64,000 nt of DNA from Lycium barbarum (GCF_019175385.1 NC_083339.1:27247637-27311636); one strand, 5' to 3'. Positions 20,897-33,240 are shown, numbered from the stretch's first letter. Numbers and translations are program-made. Notes: generated from the sequence alone by a model not told the origin.

Positions 20897-23800
20897 TGTC
20901 ACACCCCGATCTTACTAGGGTGTGATGGGCACCCGACCCTTACTTAGGGCCGAGCGAACCCTCAGACCCTTAGTGCACACATAATCTTCTTGGACTTTTA
21001 AATCAAATAAAGATGAAATACATAGTACAGCTTTCAGAAATATTCTTTTCATCGTTATTCTCAAATCAAACAAAATCTATAATCATGTAGAATTTGTCAC
21101 ATAACACAGAATGACATATCGGCTGATGGAGCCACTTACAAAACTGACATTCTATACCCACGACTCTATCTGCAAAGTCTCTAACTTCGAACAAAACATC
21201 ATAGCACGTATACTCTGACTCGGCAACACTCCAGGAGCAAATGGAGTTGCCAATCCAGCTAAAGCATCTTCTAGCAATGTTCTTTACTCATCTGGGTGTA
21301 CCTGCGTGGCATGAAACGCAGCCCCCGAATAAAGGGGGTCAGTACGGAATATGTACTGAGCATGTAAGGCATGGAATACAGAAAAGAGGATCATAACTGA
21401 AACAGAGATTTACCAGAATCAAGTATGACCTTTTAAAACATCAAAGTACTTGCTTTTTTTAAGTGAAGATCATGCATATTCACATCATATCATATGTACA
21501 TATAACGTGTCCCGGCCCTCCAGCGAGGGACTCGGTGAATAAAATCATACATGTCCACATCATATATCATATATGCGTAACGTGTCCCGACCCTCCAGTG
21601 AGGGACTCGGTGGATAGAATCATGCATGTCACATCATATATCATGTATAGATATAACGTGTCTCGGCCCTCTATTGCGGGTCTCGGTGAATAAAGTCATC
21701 ATATACCATCCTGGCCGCCATCCCCGTATCATCATATCATCATATACATATACATATAACGTGTCCCGGCCCGCAAGTGAGAGGGACTCGGTGAACAATG
21801 CAGAGGAGTGCGCATGATAACATATCCTGGCCCGGGCTCAGTGAAGGACATACTGAGGCTTGCACGAACAGAGTAATGCGAAACCATATGCACATAAATC
21901 AAGACTCAATAGACAAGTATACTTATCGACATCTGAAGGCTCAGAAACAAGTTTCGGGTCAATCCGACTTAGTATAAGAAAGTTATGAGCATTTGAAGTA
22001 CAGAATCTTCTACGAACGTTTCAGAAGCCATTTTTGAAAAATCAAAGCAACAATCATATCAAGTACCTTTCGGATATCGTTATGGATCAAATCAAATATA
22101 GCTTTTGGAACCATATGTACATCTCAAAATATATCAATGACTTAACGGAATAATCAGACGTGCTATCATTTGAAAATCAAGACATTAGTCATATCACTTA
22201 TCTCTCGAATGCCAATTCGGAAACATATCAAATAGATCTTTGGACATCATAGATACGCATCAAAATCATATGAATCAGCTTATGGAAATCAAGGATATTA
22301 GCCATCCTAGTGGCTCTAAGAATAGGAATTTCTTTGAAATCATACATATACGTCATTTGTTCGTTTCATCAAGATCATGCCAAAAGAAAGAAAGGGTAAG
22401 CCTTACATACCTGTTCCACGTCCAACTAGCTACGCTTATTTGTCCAAACTTGCTAGTCTACATTCAAGAGAATTGACATAATCATTAGACTCATCGACAT
22501 ATACTTGTCTTAGTATTCCAAATGAGTTCACTTATATTCTATCGAAATTTCGGCAGCATTTCCCCTGTAAATACACCATCCCTGAGAATCTAACTCGGCC
22601 AATTTATCAATCAACAATCCGAGAATTTAACTCGGCCAAATTATCAACAACAATACCAATGATCATGCCAACAATATCAACAATCAACTCAAGACGCATT
22701 CTAACATTAACGACCCTTGTCACATAATTCAATGGCCTTTCATTTATATTCAATTCAATCACATATAATCAAGCCAATACCAATGATCTCATATTCAAGT
22801 GTTAGTCCGAAATCTTTCTAACATGATTCAAGAATACTTCAAACAATTCACATAATATTCCAACAACCCAATCAACATATTACCTCACCCGACACCTTCC
22901 AAATTCAACAAGAATAATAGCGACACATTTCCTTCTTTCAAGTTCATGAATTATACCTACTACCCGAATCCTTCTCAACTCAACATGACCAACAACAACA
23001 CATTCTTTCCTTCTAAACTCACGAACTATAATAATAGTCTATGCATTAACAACTTTATTCTCATAATGACAAGAAACTATACTAATATCAAATTAACTTC
23101 TTCAACACTCCCACAACAATTACAACTTCATTTCAAGCCATCAAATCTTCATTTTTATTATGGAATCCACAACAACAACAATCAAAATACTAAATAAAAT
23201 CAATTCATTTGTTCTTCACAACTCAACTATGTTCGGCCACAACATCAACACACACATGTACCATGAATTCTATCCATTTCTACATACTTCAACATACATA
23301 AGCATCTCTAACACATGTAAAAGAAGATTAAACACATACCTTTTTCACTCAACTTCTTGACTTTGGCTAAGGTTGTGAACTTGCACAAATAAATGGTTTT
23401 ATTGCTCCAACAACCACTCCTTATTAAAGAGGACCTTCCAATTGCTTGGAATACTAGAAGAAATAATTTTTTTGATCAATCTTTCAAGGGGTGAATTTTT
23501 GGGGGCTATGGCCGAATTCCCTTGCTCTTCTTTCTTTTTTTTTTTTTTTTTTTTCTCTCCAAGGTTCTAGAGTTTTGTGTGGAGAATATGACTAATATGT
23601 CATATATATGCATACATATAATTCATCCATGTGGGCCAAGCCCACCTCAACTTGGACGGCCACATGGCCGAGATGGACCATTCAAGAATTTTCTTGAATT
23701 GTTGGTGAAATTCCCATTTTGTCCCTAGCCTTCCACAATTTTACCATGAGCCACTTTGCGAATTTCCCTTTTTACCCTTAGCCTTTCTCAATATTTTCAT

Positions 23801-23927
23801 ACTACTAATATTCATAAATAATATTCATAACCAACTTGTGTATTAAACAAGATCAAAATATAGCTTTGCCCTTAATTTCTCACAACTATCTCGAATTATC
23901 CGAACGTACAAAATACGGGCTATAACA
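20897..23927. mobile_element. Solo LTR, 3031 bp, with perfect target duplication
   Basis: Starts TGTCACACCCCGATC and ends GGGCTATAACA, the TG...CA ends of an LTR. ATTAT flanks both sides (20892-20896 and 23928-23932). There is no primer site, polypurine tract, second LTR or gag-pol inside, so it is best read as a single LTR left by recombination of a full element. The size and TGTCACACCCC start fit large gypsy LTRs of Solanaceae (recognition, not searched). It contains the short tandem array at 21466-21800 and a poly-T run near 23530. Confidence 0.85.
21466..21800. repeat. About 76-bp tandem repeat inside the solo LTR
   Basis: Four diverged units share AACGTGTCCCGGCCCTCCAG and GAGGGACTCGGTGAATA-type blocks, beginning near 21504, 21579, 21655 and 21758. 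The first two intervals are about 76 bp, the last about 103 bp because of ATC/CAT micro-repeats. Confidence 0.8.
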
Positions 23928-23945
23928 ATTATGGTAAAATATATA

Positions 23946-24216
23946 CTTTCTCTGTCCCATATTACTTGTCACTTTCCCTTTTGCACGCCCCTTAAGAAAT
24001 CAGAAGTAAAAGATGTATTTTACTATCTTAACCCTATCTCTCTCCAATAAATATATTCTAATCAAAATTGATTATTTTCAAGAACATTTATTACTAAGGG
24101 TAAGATGAGAAAGATTTAATTAATTTTATCTTGTAATTTTATCTTGGTTTTGTAAATGAAAAAGTAATTTGGACATATATTTTAAGTAATGTGGCCAAGT
24201 ATATGGGACGGAGAGG
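23946..24216. mobile_element. Stowaway-like MITE beside the solo LTR
   Basis: The left end CTTTCTCTGTCCCATATTAC and the right end, ATATGGGACGGAGAGG in plus view, are inverted copies with changes. TA flanks both sides. Non-coding. Confidence 0.6.
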
Positions 24217-25400
24217 ATAAGATGTGAAAAGTTTAATTAATTTTATCTTGGTTCTGTAAATGAACAAGTAATTTGGGCATATATTTTTAGTAATGTTGAG
24301 TACTTCATTTATGAACAAGTAAAAGTGCACGGACGAAATAAATATGTGTCGGACAATTAAAATTGAAGTGCATATTTGTATACATGAGCAGAGAATAAAT
24401 ATTCAATAAAAAAGTAGTTTAGTCATGTGGCGAAGTAATATGGAATGGAGGGAGCACTTCATTTATTAATTCTTAAAGAACTTGAAAAGTCAAAAGTTAA
24501 CAAGTATAAGTGCACGAAGGAAATAAATGTGTCCGAGAATTCAATTTGAAGTGCATACGTGTATACATGAGAAGAGATAAATATTCAGTACTATGACATA
24601 TGACCACGTGGAATAAAAAAGTAGTTGGTTAAAATGTACAATTTATATAGCTTGTGGTACAAATTTCTATTGTTGTGTTAGTCCTCTCTTCACACTTAGA
24701 TATATTAGAAATAGAAAAGAAGAAAAATATAGAATAGAAAAATAGACATATATTTTTAGTAACGTGGCCAAGTAATATGGACGAAGGGAGTACTTCATTT
24801 TTATTAATTTTTAAAGAACATGAAAAATCAAGTATAGTAATGTGGCCAAGTAATATGGGATGAAGAGAGTACTTCATTTATTAATTCTTAAAGAACGTGA
24901 AAAGTCAAGTAATGTGGCCAAGAAATATGGGACGGAAGGAGTAATTCATTTATTAATTCTTAAAAACGTGAAAAGTCAAAAGTGAACAAGTAAAAGTGCA
25001 CGGACGAAATAAATATGTGTCGGAGAATTAAAATTGAAGTGCACACATGTATACATGAGAAGAGAATAAATATTCAGTACTATGGCATATATCCACGTGG
25101 GATTTATTAATTCTTAAAGAATGTGAAAAGTCAAAAGTGAACAAATTAAAGTGCACGGAGGAAATAAATTTGTGTAGGAGAATTAAAATTGAATTGCATA
25201 TGTCTATACATGAGAAGAGAATAAATATTCAGCTGGAACACGAAAAGTCAAAAGTGAACAAGTAAAAGTGCACAGAGGAAATAAATGTGTCGGAGAATTA
25301 AATTTGAAGTGCATATATCTATGCATGAGAAGGAAATAATTATTAAGTATAACGACATATGTCTACATGGGATATAAAAGTAGTTGGATAAAGTGTACAA
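24217..25400. repeat. Irregular array of diverged repeats, about 120-220 bp
   Basis: The same blocks recur in order at about 24305, 24490, 24890, 24960, 25120 and 25240: GTGAAAAGTCAAAAGTGAAC, AAGTAAAAGTGCACGGA, GAAATAAATATGTGTCGG, AATTAAAATTGAAGTGCATA, TATACATGAGAAGAGAATAA and ATATTCAGTA. Some units end in ACATATGACCACGTGG, which holds the G-box core CACGTG. MITE-end-like pieces (AAGTAATATGGGACGGAGG) are mixed in. No coding. Confidence 0.75.
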
Positions 25401-26202
25401 ATTATATAGCTTATGGTACAAGCATTCATTGCGTGTACAATTTGGGAAGCTCGTGGTACAAGCTGGAGGAGCGGTGTTTGTCCCTCCTCCACGCCTATAT
25501 ATAACAGAAATAGAAATGTCCTTACTTTTTTTTTCTTTTTTTTTTTGCCACCAAATTAAAAGCAGGGACCGTTTTGTCATTTTACCAAATATCCCCAATT
25601 CAATTTCATTTCCTTGGTTTCACTAGCAACTCGATTCTCTGCAATTCTCCTATGTTCAAAATTTATTTTCGCGAATCTGCAGAAATAAGAAATAACCAAG
25701 ACAACTGCAAAAAGAACTCTAATTTCTTGAGTTGTCAACCTATTGAATGTTTTTACTAATTAAAAATTACCCAATATACAGAAACTTAATTTTGTACTCG
25801 TACAGTATTGAGTAACGGACCTTAAATCTTGTGATATTCTCTGACCTGTTGCCAATCTTTCCTTCCTTACCGACATATCTATGTCATTTCCAGTTATGCA
25901 TATATGCGAAGTTTAAAGATTTTCACGTTTTAATCTAGGAGTATGATCGTTCAAATGATGTTTTCGGATTTAAAAATAATAATTAAAGTTCAATTAGTTT
26001 TGAAATGTTAGTTAAGGTTTGATTAGCAATTTAAAAAATGATTATTAACATATTTGTTTCAAAATATAAGACTAAGGTTACATTACTTGAAACAAATAGA
26101 TACACTATATAATACAAATTGTTGAATCTCTGCTGCCAAAATCATAAAAATACGTTGAAAGATTCTTATAATTGCATAGAGAAAAAATTATTAGCATATG
26201 TT
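25401..26202. other. Intergenic, nothing firm
   Basis: Short open frames here (for example 25384-25626) match nothing I recognise and look like chance. The sequence TATATATAACAGAAATAG near 25496 follows a G-box-bearing repeat and could be a TATA-like element, without a gene to support it. Confidence 0.3.
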
Positions 26203-26234
26203 GGGCCCGTGCTGGCACGGGCTTTGATATCTAG
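26203..26234 (+). mobile_element. Helitron 3' terminus (5' end not found)
   Basis: A perfect 8-bp stem GCCCGTGC / GCACGGGC with a TG loop, then 8 bases, then CTAG followed by T. This is the terminal hairpin plus CTRR ending of plant Helitrons, nearly the same as the end at 32240-32271. No matching TCTATATATAATAAAAG start is visible upstream. Confidence 0.65.
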
Positions 26235-26600
26235 TATATATATAGGCAAAAAACATATATGTACATGGTAAGGGGATATATTTACAGAACATGACGGTAT
26301 TTTTCAGCTTACAAAATATATCAATAGACTTGTTACAAAATATATACGAATTAGGTAAATTAAAAAGAAGCAAATAAAACACATTAAATAAGGTAAGGAA
26401 ATCGTTTTACTTATTTTATTCACTTTTCTCTCTCCATTCAAAATCAGAGATATAGTTTCCTGATTTTCTCCAACTTTTGCTTCCTTATTTCATCCACTTT
26501 TCTCTCCCCATTCAAAATTAAGAGATATTGTTACCTAATTTTCTCCAACCTTTACTTAAAAAAATCCATTATAATTGGTAATTTTATGTACAAAGTTCAT

Positions 26601-27048
26601 ACACCAAAAAATATATATGTCTAATTTTCGTATGCAATATGTATAACTGTATAGATTCTTACAATTTTTATATGTGAAATCTGTATAAAAATTATATGAG
26701 TATTTTGATTATTATAAAGTACATATAAATTGTATAAAATCTAATCAAAGTATGTATAAATTTTGAGAAAAATATGTATAATAAACTTGTAATTGATACG
26801 AACCAGATTCCATACATAGTTTATACACCAAAAAATAAATATATATTAATTTTTGTATGCAATATGTATAAATGTATAAATTCATTATAATTGCTATGTA
26901 TGAAATATGTATAAAAATTGTATGTATATTGTGATTATGATAAAGTACATATAAATTGTATAGAATCTGATCAAAGTATGTATAGATTATGAGAAAGTAT
27001 TTATGTATAATAAGTTTTCTGATTGATACAAGCCAAATTCCATCCACG
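26601..27048. repeat. 224-bp tandem duplication, AT-rich
   Basis: Two units, at 26601-26824 and 26825-27048, share order and wording (ACACCAAAAAATA, GTATGCAATATGTATAA, AAAGTACATATAAATTGTAT and others) with scattered differences. Not coding. Confidence 0.75.
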
Positions 27049-27246
27049 TTTCATACACATAGCAGTTTTTAACATTTTAAAGACTAATTGATATCGAATT
27101 TGTTCGCATTTCATACACATTATGCCGCATATAACTAAAAAATGACATATAGCAGACTCCATACACATTTCATACATATATTAGTTTTCAACATTTTTTA
27201 AAACTACGGTTTATATAATTTATACAGGTTTTCAAAACACACGATA

Positions 27247-27248
<2 letters not shown>

Positions 27249-27297
<49 letters not shown>
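27249..27297. repeat. (TA)n microsatellite
   Basis: About 49 bp of pure TA. A GA-rich microsatellite follows at about 27437-27470. The wider interval 27050-28184 is AT-rich with no coding region seen. Confidence 0.95.
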
Positions 27298-27299
<2 letters not shown>

Positions 27300-28184
27300 G
27301 AAAACGATAAAAATGAATTTTTATGTACAATTAATACACAAGTTAGTAATCAAAAATACTTTGTAATATTGGTTTGAAAATTTATACTAGGAGAGAAGAT
27401 GGACTTTAGATATGAAAACGGTGTCTATCATAGAGGGAGAGGGAGAGAGAGAGAGAGAGAGAGAGAGATATTTTTAAAAAGAAGAAGAAGTTAAATGGTA
27501 ACTATCCTAGAATTAAGTCCACATTTAAAATCAGATTTTCTTCTTTAAAAAAAACCTAAAATCGTAGGTATCCCATTAAATCAAAATCTAGTATACTTTG
27601 TAATTTTATTGGTATGTTTTGTAAATAAGGAAAAATATCCTTATGTTTTGTAATATAGAGTCTTAAATAGGTATTATGATGTCATTTTCCCATATATGTA
27701 TGCGCACACGAAAACTTAAGTAGAATATCTCTCATTTTGAATTCTAACAAAAGTACAAATTAAATTTCAATCTTTCTTCATTTTTCATTCAAAGCAAAGT
27801 AATAAAACAAGTTTGTGCATTACGAAGTTCTAATCACGGACTATAATCAATAATGTTAAGCACCCAATTAAATTAAAATAATACACCTGAACTATATTAA
27901 CTGTTAAAGAATTTATCTTAAGCTCGTTAAAAAATTATCAGTAAAGGATGGCATGTGTCATGAGTTGGAAGAGTGGGAGTGTGGAGTGTTGCTAGGTTCG
28001 AAGTTTAAAAGAGAGACAACAAAAATAATTTTTTACTTTTGAGACTTTTTAAATCATAGGGATAAAATTTTGAAGGAAATAAAAAATACTCAAAGGAATA
28101 ATATGAGCACAGGCGGAAGACTCAATAATGGCTATATAGAAGAAATTTATCAAACTAGAGAGAGAAGGTAGGAGACTTTACTTA

Positions 28185-28350
28185 ATAACTCAAAACTCTT
28201 GAATCTCACTACAATCTCCACTACTTTAACTCAAAATAGGAAAATCTATTCCTATACTAATTTGATTATAAATCCTAATTAGACATGAATTAAAATACCA
28301 AATCCTAGCCAATTTTGGTTTCCTACAATTTTGAATTATTATTTCCAACA
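28185..28350 (-). repeat. Extra LTR piece of the short-LTR element
   Basis: Matches the inner and outer parts of the 190-bp LTRs at 28755-28944 and 33961-34150, ending in the same TTATTTCCAACA (minus-strand TGTTGGAAATAA). Its left part is too diverged to place an edge. Confidence 0.7.
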
Positions 28351-28441
28351 TTCTCCCGTAATTCAAAATTGTATATCTAATTCTTGATGCATTTGTCACC
28401 ATCTTCAAATTGCTGAGGCACTTGTTTCCAATCCATCAATT

Positions 28442-28728
28442 GTTGAAGCATTTTCTCTTCAACAGCCACTCACCATCTTCTAATTTGTTGAAGAACTTTC
28501 TCTTCAACCTTCACAATCATTGGAGCACTTTCTCTCCAACATTCCAGTTTGTTTATGCACTTTCTCACCAACCTTCAATTGTTGAAGCACTTTCTCTTCA
28601 ACCTTCATAATCGTTGGAGCACTTTCTCTCCAACATTCCACTTTGTTGATGCACTTTCTCACCAACCTTCAATTGTTGAAGTACTTTCTCTTCAACCTTC
28701 ACAATCGTTGGAGCACTTACTCTCCAAC
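28442..28728 (-). repeat. Hairpin repeat array 1 (nine 22-nt hairpins)
   Basis: About 32-bp monomers, each with a 7-bp inverted repeat around an 8-nt loop. On the minus strand the loop is AGAAAGTG and the stems come in three kinds: GTTGGAG with CTCCAAC, GTTGAAG with CTTCAAC, and GTTGGTG with CATCAAC. The three kinds repeat in order, making a higher unit of about 94 bp. One monomer (near 28551) is degenerate. Confidence 0.9.
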
Positions 28729-28754
28729 ATTCCAATTTTATTAATGCACTAATT

Positions 28755-28944
28755 TGAAGGAAAATCTTTTATTGATAAACTTTATGAGTCACTGAATACT
28801 CTCTACAATCTCCACTACTTTAACTCAAAATAGGAAAATCTATTCCTATACTAATTTGATTATAAATTCAAATTAGACATGTATTAAAATACTAAATCCT
28901 AACCAATTTTGGTTTCTTACAATTTTGAATTATTATTTCGAACA
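28755..28944 (-). repeat. 3' LTR (190 bp) of the short-LTR element
   Basis: TG at 28755 to CA at 28944 in plus view. A near-identical partner of exactly the same length lies at 33961-34150. The primer site that should stand left of it for the neighbouring unit is deleted, leaving only AATT. Confidence 0.85.
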
Positions 28945-29035
28945 TTCTCCCGTAATTCAAAATTGTATATCTAATTCTTGATGCATTTTTCACCATCTTC
29001 AAATTGTTGAGGCACTTGTTTTCAATCCATCAACT

Positions 29036-29102
29036 GTTGAAGCACTTTCTCTTCAACCGTCACTCACCATCTTCTAATTTGTTGAAACACTTTCTCTTCA
29101 AC
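29036..29102 (-). repeat. Hairpin repeat array 2 (two hairpins)
   Basis: Two monomers (29036-29057 and 29081-29102) of the same family, just before the CACTA element interrupts the array. Confidence 0.85.
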
Positions 29103-29202
29103 CTTCACAATCTTCACTACAAGAAAAACGCGAATTACATGGTGATTTTCCTACGGATCATACAAGAAAATCCGCAGGAAATTGAATTACCCGCGAATTT
29201 TT

Positions 29203-29343
29203 CCCATGTAATAATTACCCACGAAGGTTTTTCCTTTGAATTTTTTTTTGGTAAGAAAATCCGCAGGAAATTGAATTACCCGCAAATTTTCTTACCAAAA
29301 AAAATTCAAAGGAAAAACCTTCGTGGGTAATTATTACATGGGG
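29203..29343. repeat. Near-perfect 57/58-base palindrome in the CACTA left end
   Basis: Left arm 29203-29260 and right arm 29287-29343 are reverse complements, differing only by one base in a T/A run, with a 26-base loop. Arms start CCCATGTAATAATTACCC. A transcript through here would fold into a long hairpin. Confidence 0.92.
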
Positions 29344-29496
29344 ATTTTCGGATCCCCAAGTAAATTTACATGCGGATTTGAAAATCCGCAGGTAAATTAC
29401 GTGGGGATTTTAATGCCCAGGTAAATTACTTGCTAATTTTTTTGCCAAAAAATTAATAATTCCCAAGATTGTTTTGGTAGAAATTCGTAAAAATAG

Positions 29497-29880
29497 AAAT
29501 TTTCTTAAGGAAAAATCCCCATGTAATTCCGCATAAAAATTTCCCAAGTAAATCGGTAGGAACTTTTAGACAACATTAAAATTGTTGTTATTCATAAATC
29601 ATTACACATTTCTTATCACACCATTTATTTATCACCACGACACGACAATCCCCTCAGACCAACCCCCACGTGTCCCACCAACCATACGTCCCATTTTTAG
29701 ACAATCAATCCCCCAATAGAAATTTTCTTGCGGATTTTCTTAAGGAAAAATCCCCATGTAATTCCGCATAAAAAGTTTCCCAAGTAAATCGGTAGGAAGG
29801 TTTAGACAACATTAAAATTGTTGATATTCATAAATCATTACACATTTCTTATCATACCACCCCGTGCACGTCCCCCACTG
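29497..29880. repeat. About 150-bp direct repeat inside the CACTA element
   Basis: The block TTTTCTTAAGGAAAAATCCC through ATCATTACACATTTCTTATC occurs at 29503-29620 and again at about 29737-29862 with few changes. From 29880 to 31137 the sequence is AT-rich and non-coding. Confidence 0.8.
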
Positions 29881-31137
29881 CGTCGCTGAGTTGGTACATG
29901 AACTTTAGCTCATCGTTTATAAATTGTAGAATGTTTATGCTTCTTACCGATGTGGTACTGTATGTTTATCTAGTATCCTCATTTCTCTGCCTGTTTGACC
30001 TCTTCTTTTTATCTACTCAATAAATTTTATTTTCTTTCTAATTAAGACTTCCACAATCCACAATAAAACTAAATAATTCAAGTGAGAGTAAGAGGATTAA
30101 TTATGACTATCTACTTTTATTTTTAAAAAAGGAACTCTCAGTTACTTTTCAATTTACATTGGCACAATAAATTCTTTTAAAATATAAAAAAATATCATAA
30201 TTAAACATAATGCAGTGTCCAAAAGTGCTACACCAATTCTAACAAAAAATACAAGTTCAACTATTTTAATGATGTTAAAAGTTAGTAATTAAAATGATGT
30301 TTGAAAGAGAATAAGAAGATCACTTGATACTTAAATATCAACTCTAAAAAGTATAAATTAATATAGTTCAAGTTACATACTATAGTTAAATTACATCATT
30401 TTAAATACATGTGGACAATAAAAAATTAGTTAAATCATTTTGATCAAGTCACTTCAATAATGTTATAAGTTAACCGAGAAGATGTTTGATAATAAAATTA
30501 CTTGATCACTTGATACTTATATTTTAGCACTACTAATATTTACGAATTAATGCTAATCATAAGTAACATACTATGGAAAATTAAATCATTTTAAACGGTT
30601 GTGAGGAAATAACATATACTCCTATACAAAGTAGGATTAGCTGAATGTGTGACGTGATCGTATCTTTGCTTTGTCATATAATTTTTTGACATCAACAACA
30701 TCAAATTCTTAATTTTAAATATAATAAGGTTTATGACAATTATTTTTGTACTCCCTCCCGATCTAAGTGAGCTTACTTTTCTTTTGAAACTAAAAGTGTG
30801 CCTCTGTTTGATTTAATAAGTTTTCAACTCAAACATTCTACATTATTATAAGTTTAAGACAACAAGATTAAAATTAAAGAGATTTTGGTACATTACACAC
30901 ATCTTTAAGTTAAATCACAAATTCGAAAACCTCTCTTTATTACTCCTTATTTATGTGCTTAATTAAATTAAAACACATGAAGAATTAAATTTGTACCGGG
31001 CCATTAGACAAATTTTCGATCCCAAGTAAATATAATATCATTAACCTTTATATGGGATAAATATTTTAACTATTCTACTATAAATATATTTTAATTAAAT
31101 ATATCCAAGAAATAGAATTTGTATAAAAAATGATTTT

Positions 31138-32271
31138 TCTATATATAATAAAAGTGGGTTTCAACATGTGTGCTTAATTGTCATTTGCAGAAAGTTTAAG
31201 GGCTATTTTGAAATTAAGTATTTTATTCTTTATACATAAATTACAACTTGTGTGATTAATTGCCATTTGCAGAAAGGTTAAGGGCTATTTTGAAATTAAG
31301 TATTTTATTCTTTATACATCAATTACAACTTGTGTGCTTAATTGCCATTTGCAGAAAGGTTAAGGGCTATTTTGAAATTAAGTATTTTACTCTTTATACA
31401 TCAATTAGTGGACGAAATTTCTATACATATATATAGAGAGAGAGAAACACACACACACGTGTCTTTACTTATTTCTTTTTAACTATATTGATACATTAAT
31501 ATAATTAAACTTTATTGTACTCATCGTAAAGATACTCAAAATACTCATTTCAAACTTTATTTTGATTGACAAACTTTATTTCAAAGATACCCATTTTACA
31601 GTAAGGTAAAATTTAAGATAATAACGCCTTTGTGTTTGTGGATAATGTTTGCTATTTTATCAAATAGTTGTTTTATTATTTTTAAATATAAAATGTTAAT
31701 CTTAAAATTTTGTAAAAAAAAAAAAAAAAAAAAAGCAAGGGAAAAAAACTTAAAGCCCCAACTTGAAGAATGAAAGCTTTTTTGTGCGTAATTAAAGAGA
31801 AAAAGGTACAATTCTTCTATACAAAAGGTTATTTGTTGTAGTACATCAAAAAATATTACCAGGTGATTCTTGGATTCTTCTCTTATTACGTGACATTTTG
31901 CTACCGGTTTTTCCTTCAAGTAGTCTTACGAACGCTTAAATGCGTCATGTAACAGGTCCTAATCTTCTTGCCGAAGACCACGATAGATGAGGCTAGCAAC
32001 TACATCTCTTGGTTGACCTTCAAGTTTATGCACCACATTTTGTTAATATGTAAACTTGTCTTTTTAATTTTAATATGTCTGCATTTCACAACCAAAAGTG
32101 ATTAGAATTTTTAAGTTTTAAACACATACATGAATCGTTCACTTTTTAATTTGGTATCAACTTTTGAACAATTTATATAATTTTATAATACTCAATTTAT
32201 TTTTTTCAAATAAAGCCGATTGTTACCAGTTTCATATTGGGCCCGTGCTGGTACGGGCCATTCGCCCCTAG
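31138..32271 (+). mobile_element. Non-autonomous Helitron, 1134 bp, nested in the CACTA element
   Basis: Starts TCTATATATAATAAAAGTGG, the usual plant Helitron start. It ends with a GGCCCGT / ACGGGCC hairpin (32239-32260) and CTAG at 32268-32271, followed by T. The left flanking base is T, not the usual A. No Rep/helicase frame. Holds three 82-bp tandem units (31167-31412) and a poly-A run near 31718. Confidence 0.75.
31167..31412. repeat. Three 82-bp tandem repeats in the Helitron
   Basis: Units begin at 31167, 31249 and 31331 with TGTGTGCTTAATTG or TGTGTGATTAATTG and share AAGGGCTATTTTGAAATTAA. Very similar to one another, so recent. Confidence 0.9.
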
Positions 32272-32279
32272 TTAGTACA

Positions 32280-33240
32280 TAGAACCCCAAGTAGATCCTC
32301 AATAAATAATCCATAGTAAAGTCGCAGCAACAAATCCCCAATTAATTTCCTGGGTAATAAAACTCTTACATAAATTCTAAGGAAATAATCCCAGCTAAAA
32401 TTGCATAAAGAAAAGCCCTAGGTGATTCCCTAAGTAATAAAATTGCTAGATAAATCTACAAAAAATAATCCTAGTTAAAATTGATGTGCTAAAAAAAATC
32501 CCTCTAGTAATTCCCTAGGTAAACAAATTCCCAGATAAATACCCAAGATATAATTCCCAACTAAATTCGCAACAACCAAATCCCCAAGTAACTCCCTAGA
32601 TAATAAAATCCTCAAGTAAATCCGCAAGAAATAATACTTACGTAAATTCGTAGCAACAAATTCCCCATGTAATTTCCTAGGTAACAAAATCCCCAAGAAA
32701 CAATTCTCAGCTAAAATCGCTGCAACAAAATTTCCAAGTAATTCTCTAGATTATAAAATTCTCCGGTAAATTCCCAAGAAATAATCCTCAGGTAAATCCC
32801 GAGCAATAAAATCCCCAAGTAATTGCGTAGGTAACAAAATCCTCAGATAAATTCCCAAAAATAAGTCCTAGCTAAAAACGCAACAACAAAATCCCCAAAT
32901 AATTTCCTAGGTAATAAAATCCCTAGGTAAATCCCCAAGAAATAATCCCCAGGTAAATACGCAAGTATAACTACATGGGAAATTTCTTGCCAATTCACAA
33001 AGGAAATATAATTTTCATATTACTTGCGGAAATGCCTGCGGAATGATACTTGGGGATTATTTTCCTCAAATAAATCCCCATGTAAAATTTTGGCGCTAAA
33101 TGGCGCCAAATATACATGTGGATTTACCTGGGAAAATCACATCCGCAGGTAAATATAATAGATTTTAGGAATTTTTTAATTTCCGCATGAAAATCCGCAG
33201 TAATTCTCTGCGAAAAAAATCCCCATGTAAAATCCCCATG
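32280..33240. repeat. CACTA right sub-terminal repeat field
   Basis: Loose repeats of roughly 55-65 bp built from AATCCCCAAGTAATTCC, CTAGGTAATAAAATCC and AAGAAATAATCC words, shading into CCGCAGGTAAAT near the end. Such motifs bind CACTA transposase in well-studied relatives; here this is inferred. Confidence 0.7.
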
